Of a stretch of DNA of 64,000 nucleotides, positions 1 through 12,900 are shown in pieces. The notes beneath the pieces are model-generated. The model ran no database searches. It saw nothing but the letters and a program-made list of their open reading frames with translations, and had not been told where the DNA came from. The stretch's first letter is position 1. Every line of letters starts with the position of its first letter. The translations under genes were made by a program, and so were the position numbers. Source of the stretch: Reticulitermes speratus (lineage: Eukaryota > Arthropoda > Insecta > Blattodea > Rhinotermitidae); assembly GCA_021186555.1 (NCBI GenBank), contig JAJKFL010000004.1, forward strand, positions 25,386,406 through 25,450,405, written 5' to 3'.

Positions 1-496
1 CCTCCCACCCGTGTTGTATCTTTACTTTCTGGATAACCCTCGTAGTCTAGCAACCCACATGTAGTTGACAGCTGTAACATGTTACTGAATTCTTACATAA
101 CTGACACAGTGTACTGGCTTAGCATTCAAAATATCAAAAGCTCAATTCCAAATATTACTACTGACGCACGATGAGAAAATCTGTCAATTCAAGAACAACC
201 AATTGCCTGAAGACAGCAGCACAGCTAACTTCCAAATGTTCCACATATCAAATACACTTCAGTCAATGGAAAATATCAAACATAACACCGACATAACGAA
301 TCAGCCACTGTCCCAAAACTTACGAGAATTGGCTGATGACAAGTACTGCTTCACAACAGACAAAACAGTTCTTTGCACCACACTGTGCATCTATCAACCA
401 CAGCAAGTTACCTCTCCAACAAGCAGGAAGAACTCAGAGAAAGGCCACTTTACATCAGTCATATCTCAGTTGTTTCATACGTCATCCCGGTTATAC

Positions 497-551
497 CTCT
501 ACACCATAGAAACAGAAGAAGTTTGGATTGCATTTTTAAGACAAAATGCAT
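497..551 (-). CDS. THADA: Possible next THADA exon (short)
   Basis: 55 nt candidate. Its acceptor is pyrimidine-rich (TATTTTCTTGTCTGTAAG), the phase (0) matches the 705-908 exon, and the donor is AGAG|GTATAA. It encodes a short hydrophobic helix compatible with the expected THADA position. The following exon was not found in 1-496, so this is weak. Confidence 0.3.
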
Positions 552-704
552 CTTACAGACAAGAAAATACAGGTAATGCACAATGAATATGCTAACTGCA
601 TGCTAGTAAATACTCCTAGTTACTTGAATTGATCTGCATATTTTCCTTCCCAGTAGTCCCACAATTAATGTGTTCTGCCATTAAATGTACAAAATAAAAC
701 ACAC

Positions 705-908
705 CTGAAGTGATGAGACACGGCGCCCAAAATTTGCACCAGGAAATAAATTGTCAAAGGAGAACTTCAGCAACCATAACAGAAATGTATTGTATGCCCT
801 CAGCAGGTGGTGTTTATCACTGTCTGGTCCTGGTTTCTTCTTACTAGTCTTGGTCTGCCCCGTTTTACAATACAGAACTCGTGAGCTATCTCGCAGTCTG
901 GTAAGAAT
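705..908 (-). CDS. THADA: THADA exon (last well-supported in window)
   Basis: 204 nt, phase 0 to 0. The acceptor is ...GCACTGACAG and the donor is CTTCAG|GTGTG. It encodes RDSSRVLYCK, a Lys-rich stretch, then FDNLFPGANFGRRVSSLQ, matching the THADA segment that follows the SLLKK block. A closer AG at 898 gives the wrong phase, so the upstream acceptor was chosen. Confidence 0.8.
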
Positions 909-3900
909 CTGTCAGTGCACAAAACCATATTATTAACATAAATTAAAAGTAATGTCCCTGTGCTTAAGAACCATGCCATGAACATGCATGGGACAGTCAG
1001 GTAACCTTCTACACATTCCCAACTTAGCACTAAATGGAAACAGTAATCAGCTTCATCCTCTCAATGTTTTATCCATACAGGAAAGAGCCATACCCTGTCA
1101 AATTACTGAGCACATAAATATTATTTCAGTCAAATTACAAAGAGATTTTCTACAACCACGGTACCATTTGTATATAGATTCTAGTAAAGTTTTCACCTTT
1201 GTTGTTCAATTTTAACAGTTTAATTTAAACACCTTCCAGAATTCTGACTGATGATGATGATGCTTGCTCATTCTGCAGTGCTCAGTCCCACATAAAAAAA
1301 ACTTCCTGTACATTATACTACGGCGTACCACATTACTGCAGACTCTCAGTGTAATAAAGAGTTGAACACATACCATACATTTGTAACAAACATACCTTTT
1401 TCAGGAGACTCAGAGTCTGCTGTCTGGAAGATGGGATCTCTGAATTCACATTGTATTCTAAAAACCTTTTGACCAACTGAAGCTCAGAAACAGAAAAGGC
1501 TTCAGTACTGCGATGACTCACAGCAAGCAACGACAAGGCTGACATTCGAATCTGCAAAAAAATGACCAATACGGTACTTTACAAATATAATAATATTCTG
1601 AGGTTTGTATCTTTTAACAAAGGACATTCAACCAGATCAAAATTATTTTGTACAAACTTTAGACAGTCAAGAAAAGTCTGATGTTTAAATGAAACATGGT
1701 TTTCTGAATGTCATATGCCAGTCTTTCCTGATCAAAATGATTATACGAAGTCCAACTTTCACCTAACAGGTGGACACAGAAAGTAGTACTATCCAATATA
1801 TTGAATTCTATGGTTGTCTTCTGAACATGCAAATTACAATACCTGATGCAGTATCTTGCCAATACTAAGTGTTTCCTTATCACAAACATCCCATGTATGG
1901 CACAACTACTCACTTCAGTATCATCATGATAAAGCACTTGCTCCAGGACTCCGAAATCCAGGACACCCTTCCATAAACCAGAATGATGCTGAGATTCTGA
2001 CTGATTATCTAATGCACCTTGTTTTCTGGCCAGGTGAATACAACTAAGAAGAACGCGAAGGTGTGTGGCCTTGGTGTGTGTTTCAGATGTGATGGGTTGT
2101 AGGATGTGGGTCACAATTTGTGGATTGTGCCTCACTGCTGTGGCCAGCAACGCCTGTAGTGGACCACATAATGAAGGTGATGCATGAGAGAGCAATTCTA
2201 AGATAGGCACAATCCATAAGGCTTTCCATGTATCTTCTAGACATTCAACTCTATGTTGAAGCATAAGATGCTCCACAGCACATGAAACCTGCAAGTGTTC
2301 AAATGCAAGTAAAGGACAAGTACTGACAAAACATAAAACAGCAACTACTGAGGCACTATCACTGACTTTCACTCCAGTAAGCAGAGACAACCTAAAGATA
2401 CAATTCTTTATCTGAATACAAGGAAAGCAACCAAGGTATCATGATAAGAGGGTCACTCAATAGTTATCTGCAATGTATGTTTAACATTTATTACAAGTGC
2501 AGAGATCGTACAAGTACATCATTTTTCAACACAGTCCCCCTGCTTTTTGATGCACTTGGTCCATCATCGCACAGTCTTCTTTATGCCCTCAGAATGCAAA
2601 GTTTTGAGCTGAGAGACAAGCTATGCATGCACTATTTCCTTCAGTTGCTGGTCCAGCTCCTTCCTCATGCTTAATGCTTGTGTGACCATTTTTATACCTC
2701 TCAATCCATTCGTACACTCTTCATTGCATCACAACACTGTTCCCTTACTGCATTGACATCCTTCTATGCATTTAAGCACCTGGTATACATTCAGCCCATA
2801 AAAAACAGATCACTGCTCGCTGTTCTTCTTTCATGCAAATGAAAAGCAGGACGTCCATGTTTATGGCATGAAACCCATGACAGAAATGAACTATCAAGGT
2901 CAAACACGCACTACAATTTTAGGAGAGAGAGTGAGACCATCGGTATTGTGTCATGCCCAACAAGCAGTGTAGCCAACCGCAAAAAAAATTCCTACATTGT
3001 GGATAATTATTGACTCATCTTTGTACAATTGCTAATGCATAAATCATAGCATTTAATTCCTGCATGTTCCTGTAATTTCAGTATAATAATTCCATAAGGT
3101 CCATCTGTCTGTCACACTAATTTTAACATACTGACATTGAATTAAGATATGAAACATAGTACACACAATGTCATTAAAGCACAGATGGGTGGATAATATT
3201 AAAATGGATCTTAATGAGATACAGTGTGAGGGTATGGAATGGATTAATCTGGCTCTAGGTAAGTCCTGCAAACAAATGGCAGGGAGACCAAACGTCACAG
3301 TGAAATTATCAGCACTCTTGTTTCATATTCACGAGCTAACAGATTCAGATTTCAGCCTGATGGTTTTATTTACATAAAATAAATGATATACTTTTTTTAT
3401 TTCAAGTCAAAATTTAATTTTATGTTCATGTATAGGATACCCATTCCATAGTATATGACTCACTTTGTGATTTTCCTAATTGCTTTTCATTTTGTTGCAT
3501 TCTGTTAAATACTTCCTGAGATATTAATGTTAATATAAAAGCCTATATGAATTTTAAAAGTCTAAAATTAAACACTGTCTACATTAAGTGTACAGATTAA
3601 TCACTGGCAGAAGTCTTTTATGTGTGGAATCAATGCTCTTACCATATCACATTGCATGTTACATATGATTTACACAAAGAGTGAACACCATAATTGGTAT
3701 GGCAGTGGAAGGAATGCATGAACCAGTTATGCAGCATTGCTTTTTCGAGGAGACACTCTTTATAGAGATAGAAATCATCAAATTTTCCTACTGAGTTTTC
3801 AATGGACATGCCACTAGTTATAAAATACTAAACACAGTGCCCTAGTTTTAAATGAATGCCCCCTGAAAACATACCTTACACACTATACGGTAACACTTAC

Positions 3901-6900
3901 GTGAGTGGTAAGGATGGGATCAGTCAGTGAGTTGAACAAACTTTGGACAAGACATGGAATCTGATCAATAAGCATCTGACATCCAATCTCATCTGCCAAG
4001 ACCGCCAGACCAATGTACCTGGATTTGCTGTGCACTGGTATTTTCATTATAGTTTCCAAAATAGTTGTTAACACATTACAGCCATTTAAACCTACAAAGT
4101 GACAAAAAAATTACAACAACAAAAAAGAAATACAGAGAATAATCTAAATCACATTTAAAAACTTCTCATTCTCACTTATGTTATATAAAAATGTGAAAAG
4201 CACATGTGATACTGATACAGACATCACAAAAACTGTTTACTTAACTAACAAGATACGTTCTACAAAAATAATGACTGCAGACTAAGAACATATATTTTGC
4301 TTTTAAAATGGAAATAGTTTAAAAAAATGGTGTTCAAATTCTGGACCAAATGTACATATGCATGGGGACTCCTTTGCCATAAACATTACCAGGAAACATC
4401 GCACTGTGTTGAAGTTAACACATGTGAATTAATGAATAAAGAACCAAAAATTAAGCTACAGATAAAATGAGCTTTTTGGAAGTAAACACGATAATCCACA
4501 GAGTATGCTGTTAGTATAACAATTTTTGGCATCCTCAAGAACCCCCTCTTTGACATCATCTCAAGGAAGTAAGTTTTTGGCAATTTTCCTCTTCTTTATT
4601 CATCTCCAATAGTAAAATTCCTTAATCCTGACTATTTACAACCAAGTAATGTTCACTCAGTCTCCAGTTAACCAGTTGCTCATGCAGGTAGTTTGGTCAC
4701 TCCTGACTAGAAACCATTTTCTCGGCATCATTTTGTTCTTATTTTGCAAACAAGGTCACACATGTGACATGTTTCATAAAACCCTAAGCCAACAGTTCTG
4801 GAGCCAGTGGTACACCCAAAATAACATGTTGTCCAAAAAATTTGAACAAGTTGTAATTACTTTAAGAAAACCCAAATTGTAGTTTCTTTATACTTAGAAC
4901 TTTGTATCTGGCATAACAAAATAAGCAACAACCAGATCTCTATTATCTTCAGTGTTACATTCATTTATGTCTGCATGTCAAGTAATAATCACATTTTTTA
5001 CTATTAACCAACAAATGCACACAAATGTCAGATTCACAGTAATATTTTTAAAATACTACACTCCTACATGCTTCAGAACTTATTGGTCCATCATCAGGCA
5101 GTATATCAATTGTTGTTGCACAAAACAATTACCTAACAATACTTTGGTCTCTTGGGTATGTCGAAGTGATGGAAATTCTCTATGTAGTAAGTATGTGTAG
5201 TGGACAGAACTGTTACACTGTAAATTACAGCAGCGTGTGGATATGATGGAGGTGTTCATGGTAACATGAACATCTCCATCATATCCACACCAAACTATTG
5301 TTAAGTAACTATTTTATGCAACAACAATTGATGTACTCCCTGATGATGGACCAGTAAGGTATGAAAAATGCAGGAGTGTAGTGTTTTAAAAATATTATTG
5401 TGAAGCTATGACAATTGTGTGCATTTGTTAGTTAATAGGAAAAAATGAAGTTATAATGCACAGAATGGAAAATATAATAAGTCATACTTAATTGTTCACT
5501 AATTTAAGCTCTGTCTTATGCCACTATTTGCCAAGCGTAACAGCAACTTCCCAATATTTAAATAAAGACTGGATAAAAAATGGGTTAACTCTCTTATGGT
5601 ACACTGAACAAACCATTATAGGCCAATGAATCTCTTTCTGTAAGCATGCCTCATACATAGAGTGATAGGTCTTGATGTAGCATGTGAAATGTAACCGACA
5701 GATGAAATTATGAACTGAGCTCACAGACCATCCTTTTGCAAAGCAGATCCCAGTTTTACTATGTTCAGCAGGATGCCTGAAGCACTGTGTCGCACGCTGT
5801 CCATGTAATGCTCCAGATGTGTCCACACAAACTCAAGCATGCCATTCACAATAGAAACATTTTGCAATTGCCCAGCTGCGCTCAAAAGGTTACGTGACAG
5901 CAGAAGAAGGGCACGGCTTACACCCAAAACCATCCCAGAGTCTGCGGTGGTTCTGTGTAGAAACAAGTAAACAATTAGGACAAACATTCATTCACTTATT
6001 TTGTAACATATTTTGCAAGTTATATGGTACTGAGAAGAAGGAATGAGACAGAATGCAGAACAGACGGTTTCACTGTTCATGCTGAATGAAGTCTGCAATA
6101 CCTACACTATCCTAAATCGCACACAGTATATGCTTTTGCACAATCTGTAACTTTCTCCAAAGGCTGACATAATTTTGGTGAGAATATTCCTATCAAGAGG
6201 TCCAGGGATTGAATCCCAGTTGGGGCGAGATTTGCCAGGCTATCCAGACTGGCCCCAAGGACCACCCAGCCTCCTATACAATGGTCACCAGGTCTTTCCC
6301 GAGGGTAACGCAACCGGTGTGTGGTCTTCCACTGCCGGGTTGCAAATGGGTTGGAGCTATACCTCTGCTTCCCTCCTGTGCCTGCACAAGCATGTCATGG
6401 GGTGGCCTTTAATTATTCCTACAAGGAAAATGTATACATGGCTAATGTACTGTTACATATGATTCCAAAGTCTTCTCCATAATCTCACAAATGCAGAATT
6501 TAACTAAATCACATAATCCAAACAACTGAATGTCTATTCATATACAGTTACATTACCTTCAAATTTCACTTTGTCAAAATACATTTATACTGAAAATGTG
6601 TACAAAATTTATCATTATCATGCTCCCTTGGGCCTTAAAATAAAAAATACACAAATTCAGTTGATTTTAACCACATATCCCATAAATGTAAAATATTAAG
6701 CTTTTTTAAAACTACATGGGGTTAGTCAGCAAAGCTCAGACAAGCCTCACTCACACAGTACACTAACTCTCCACTCAATAATGTAACACTTGATATTTAG
6801 CTGCACATTCAAAGCAGAAAAAAACAACACACACACACCCATCCAAAAGGATGGATAGCTTCTGTCACACATCACACTACGATGAAAGTACAAATACAGA

Positions 6901-9900
6901 TATTTTATTTTTTCAGTTTACAGAATAACGTCACAAACTTTTAAACACTTAACCAACATGAATACCTGTATGAATCTTCTCTGAGGTCTTTGAAGCTCAA
7001 ATGTGTACTACAAATTTTAGTTTAGCCCTTTCTAAAATACTTACGGGCATTGCTTCAATGGTGGTTTTCTGTAAATTCTACTAAATTTTATTGTCCTCTG
7101 TGACACAGATGGCACAAGTTTTAAAAAACACTTCTAGTTCCAAAACTCATGATCATGCAACATTCATTCAATGGTACACTTTAATCTACAAACACATATT
7201 TGCACAATCATATGAGAAAGGTCACAGCATTTTGGCACAGTCTGTCTTTAGAGTGAAATTTTTATAATCACTATTACAGCCTGTGGTATATTTGTGGTTG
7301 ATGTGACCATAGTCCGGTTCCTACTTGCACAATATAACACAAGATAATTTCAAGTGGTGTTCCAGTTCTTAGAATCTGTGGGATAAACACACAACATACC
7401 TCTTGCTGATGACAAACAGATGATGGAATACAACATTTATAATAGGTTCACCAGTCATGGGATGCACACCACACAATTCTGATATACTGAGGGCATTCAG
7501 CACCCCACTACACAAGCTGAGTTGACAGGGATCTGATGAGAGATCTACTTTCCAAGGAACTTCCTGGTTTTTTAAATCCTGAAATAAAACACAAGTAACA
7601 CATCCAAGGTCATATATTACAGGTTCCAATAAGATACTATGTTTTAATAAACCACAGTAATACATATGGTTACAAATCCAGCTATCCCTTAAGTTGCAAA
7701 GTAAGTGTAAGTTCCTTAAATAAGAAAGTGCATCACATATCTTCAGCCAGAAATAAAGGGATGCTTAATTTTTTAATTAAATTAAATTAAATGCAATTCA
7801 GAAACAGAATGCCCCTTGGCAAGTAATGACCATTCCAAATACAGTCTCTAGTTGCCCCAGTATGAAAGAAGTACCGTATATTCTCGAATCTAATCCGCAC
7901 CCTTTTTACAGTTTTAGAGGGCTAAAAAATCAGATGTGGATTAGATTCGCGGTCTAGAGCTGGATTTTGGAAAAATGATTGAGCTGCTGTACGTGCCGTA
8001 AGAACAATACAATACAATAATCTATTATTTTATTATTTATTATTATAATAATATAATAATTGGGTCCAGTGAATTTCCTTTGTGACGCCTCACACCCGCT
8101 GATCGCTGCCTTGTGTTTCCACCATAGTCGAACGTTGCTTTCATCAACTCCAAAAATTGCTGCGGCTTTGCGGTTTCCATTCTCCTCTGCGCACCGAATA
8201 ACTTCACGTTTGAACTTTGCTGTATATGAGAGTCGTTTAGATTTCAGGTGTCCCTCTTCCATAACTACGGTACATGACAAATTGGAACAAGCACCTCCCA
8301 CGTTTCAACAACTAAGGCTCAGCTGGCTTCAGACGAGATTGCGCACGTCTGTTGAGAAAGGCCCCGCCTCTATCGGTATGACTCATCGGCCACAGGCGTA
8401 GCGTCGGATTTTAACGCATTGGTAACATCCAATATTATTCAATCAGTCGCCCCGTGGGCAAGGGGTGGTTGAAGGAAAGGTGCGGATTAGAATCGCAAAC
8501 TAACTTTTTTTTTCGTTTAAGAAGTCGCCAAAAACTGGGTGCGGATTAGATTCGGATGTGGATTAGATTCGAGAATATAGGTATGTCTAGTTGCAAAATG
8601 TTTGGGATGATACTTTTACAGAAAATACATAAGACGAAACTATGGGGTTATTAAAAGTATTATAAGAGTGATTAAGTTGTGAAGATTTTGACAAACTTGA
8701 TGTCTAGCTCAGATGACGCATGCAAAATGCATACAGAATTTTAGTGAGGAAACTTCTTCCAAGCAGCCACTTGGACAACAGGCAGAGAAGGGTCAAAAAT
8801 ATTATCCTCCAACTTGCAGCATTTATATCCCATGCAAGGGAAAACTTTGTGTGTGGCTGTGAAGGGGTAAAATAGATTACTGGGAAACAGAATATGCATT
8901 GGACTGAAATGGTTTAGGATAGGATCACATTGTAGGTATTTATTAGCACATTTTGGTCAGTGAGTCTTGGTTAGCCACTCTGTTGTACAACTAATATTTA
9001 AAGCTTTGGTATCATATAATTAGTAAATTTTTCACTATTACAACATATGTAAGTAGTAAAGTGTCATCATATGAGCACATTCATCCTGGGAAATGCTTGC
9101 TATCATTCAATTCATATTTTGTCATTTTGTCTCATATTTAAAAATGTAAAATTTAAAATACATACCCCAACTTTTACTTGTACCAGATGGGTGTGCAATA
9201 CAGTTTCTCATCCAAAGGAAAGAATGTGACTGAGGGTGTTTAGGAACAAAGCACTGAAAATATTTGGATTTGAGAGGGAGATGGGAAAAATTTCATGCTG
9301 GGGTGTTTCATGATTTACATTCTTCACCAAGTACCGTAGAAGTAATCACTTCAGAACAACACGGGCACAACACGCAGCACACACAGGAGAGATAAGAAAT
9401 GACACAAAATTTCAGTTGGAAAGCATGAAGGGGAGAAACAACTTCTGAGACCCAGGTGCAGATGAGATGCCCACTTCATTAAACACTACTGTGCTATACT
9501 ACTGGTCTAGCTTTTTTCCGGATATTCATATTCTAAAAGGGATTTCTGTACACTTTATTATGTTACAAGTAAAAGGGACAACACCTTTTTAATTTTACTA
9601 CGTTATGTTAGATAAGCAAAAGATTAAGCCAGATCTGTAAACAGGAAGCAAGAATATAGATTCGATTCTCTTGGCTCAGTATAATGTTCAATGGTGGATC
9701 TTGCGAACATGGTAATGTTAAGGTTCAATAAAAGCTGGAGAATTTGTATCTACCTAAGCTACTATTAGCTTCAGAATGAATCTGCTCTATGGAGTTAGAA
9801 GCTGCATTAAATGGACTTATAAAGCAAACCTTGTGCCACTCTCCACCTGTACCATCCAAGAGAACTACCAGCAGAACAAACACCATCCCACATGTAGCAT

Positions 9901-12900
9901 GTGTGTCCATAGGCAAATCTGAATACCCCATCAATGTGGCCACCAACTCTAGTAAAGAGGATAATGTATCAGCAGCAGGATGAGTCTCAGTATCAGGCTC
10001 TGCATGGCTGCAAGCATCCACCACATACTCATGTTACAAAATTCAAATGCACAACACTTCTCAGAGACAGTTACTTCTTAAGTGTATTTTTCATAAACAC
10101 CTATATAACTAAGCATCTTCCTATGCCTAAAAATGTTTTCAAAAATTGGTTATGTACTGCAAGAATTAGACCTATTCCCTGTTAGGGAAAAAAGGAAACA
10201 TTTCATTGAAGTTTCTGTATGAAAATGGAGTTCACAGGGTAATAACCAAACAACACAGCTCTGGTCCCGTGTCAAAATGTGCTTTTGTAGTGAGGAATAT
10301 TAATACAAAGTTTACTGGGTGAGATGTTACCTCATGTAGTGTATCAGTAACTTTAATGAACGTTTGCTGACTTCTACCAGAAGTACAACTTTCTAGTTTC
10401 AGCATGAGCTACTTCCTTTCCTGATTATACAATTTCCTTGAAAAACAGTAGCCTGCAGAATAATGATAATTCTTTTCATTTTACAGCAGCATGTAACTAC
10501 ATTACTACCAACTGTCATTTCTTTGTCCCCAGAAACACAATTACTTATTTTTGTTAAGTATAAACTTGTAAAGCTCTCTGGTTTCAACACTCAAATTTTT
10601 CTCTTCATGCCAGATTTGAGAGTCACATAGAGATGTTGCTGATCATTTAAGTAACACCCCAGAAGACTTGAATCTTGTTCTATTTACACTTAGAGCCTTC
10701 AAAATTATCAAACATACCTAACTGTACAGTGCAGAGATCAAACAGTGAAAGCAATAAGCTGGCATAAAAACTGTTCAATCTTGAATGAAAGAGAAAAACC
10801 TGAATACTCCCATTACAGATGTGATAAATGGAGATACAGGGATTTCTTAAATATACAGATCTGGGATTAAAACACCAAAACTAGACTAAACCAACACGGC
10901 ATTTACAATTTAACAACACTATACGTACATAAAATACAACAAAACATACCTGTTGCCACCCTTCAATTCAGAACAATCTGTCGATCCTGGCGTAACTGTG
11001 CACTGCATATCCAACAAAGTTGCAAGATTCACAATGTTATCAGACATTGAATAGCCTTCTTTACTTCCTCTTTCAGAACGAACAAGCTCTTTGACTTCTG
11101 TCTGGCATTTCTGCAGTAATGAGACTGTTGTTTGCACAGCAGAATGTACTATTTTACAGACGTCCATTTTCTTTGCCGGAGAAACCTCCAAACTGGAAAT
11201 ATATAGTTAACATACTGAAATTACAGCTTAAGATTACGGACATTATTAAGTCACAAAAGAAGCTACACAAGAAATTAACCCTTTGATGCCAAATGTTGTA
11301 GATGTGTAACGTGCATTGTGACACTCAAAACACCAAATGCTGACTACAGCTGATGACAAATTACAGTCACTCTTACACAGCCCTTTAAATTCCAGTCTGC
11401 TGTAGTCTTCTGCAGCTCACATTGAGCATTTAAATCTGGCACCATCCTCTAATAATGATGGCATTTTGCATTCTTCATAGCCAAGTTAGTTTTAATGAAT
11501 GGATGAAAAGGAATGAGTCAGATGTAAGTATACATTTGCAAGTAGTACAAAATGTAACTGCTCTCAACTTTAACTGAGACTGGACCTTAGCCAACAGACC
11601 GAAAAGTTCTCTATATTACCTCAACAACCACGTGAAAAGATCAAGAACAGGTTGTGAAAAAGGAGACGAGGAAAACCATATAAGAAGAACTGGTATAAAT
11701 AAAACAGCAGTATTTACCTCAGCTCCATAATGCAGCACTGGAGACAGGTCTTCATAAGCAGCAGCGCTGGCAAAACACTGAGCCTAACTGCATGCATTCC
11801 AACTGGGAAATTGTCAAAGCAGCAGCTAACTTCAAAAATCGCAGCATTCATTTCAACTAGACTCCCATCTGAAGACATTAACTTCTTCAGATGTGCAGAT
11901 AGACATACAGCAACATCAGCACAGGCTTCTTCAGGCAGTGTCATAAGGATTCTAGTACAAATTAAAGTTTCAACCTCTGAGTAATGTTACACTTCTAGAA
12001 GCTTTAAAGTTATGAAGTGCAGAAATATCTACTAAAGGTGTGTATATTTTATAGCAAAAAAATACAAAGCATTTATTATTGGGGCTGGAGAATAATTATT
12101 CTCCAGACCCAATAATGTTAATGGTATAATACAGTAGCACAATATGAACTTATGGCGTTGTTAAAAGTAATTAAAAAAATTATCAAGAAATCACGAAGTA
12201 CTTATAATAACAAGGATTCACTCTGGACAGTCCTTTGTCTTGTACAACATTTCAACACTCAACACAACCTTCAGTTCTAAACCAGTATGTATTAAATACA
12301 TAACTGCAGCAATATAAATTTCATTAAAATCATATGCCACACAAACCATAAAAATCTCATTCAAGCGATTAAGTCTCCACGTCAAGCTATGAACCCAGCA
12401 CTGACCCTCTTCCCCCATATGAAAACCAGACATTATGTTCCAATGTTTGGTAAATCACAGCAATAAATATAATAAACAAGTTACCCATCACAAACAATAT
12501 ATCACCTGAGTAACAGTGACAGTTCCACTCATAAAAAAATATATTTTAGTTAAAAGACTTCCAGGAAGTAATTTCCATCCAAAGTATCCATTAAATTATA
12601 TCTGACCTGTAGCCGTCAGTCTATAGTTTGAATCTCAGATATGCCAAGCCAAGATGACAGACTGTTTAATTGATATTTTACATCATCTAATAGCGCTAGA
12701 TTCTAACACATGCTGTTTAGGGGGCCTGTGTTTTAACAAGGAAGACTCTGGCTCCATTTCTGGTGTAACAGCATATGAACCAAAGCAAAAAGCAGAATGT
12801 TCAAAATTTGTCACTGTCAGACCTACTCTTGGTTTGAGAAGCTAGGAGCCAGTGTGTAATCTGAAACTTTTGGCCAACACAATTTATCTGAGGCAGACTA

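Noticed and set aside
203..586. Plus-strand open frame of 127 codons
   Set aside because: Low-complexity composition, no family resemblance, antisense to the THADA region; nearby minus-strand splice signals explain the locus better.
6175..6462. 95-codon plus-strand ORF
   Set aside because: Lies entirely in a SINE family 1 copy.
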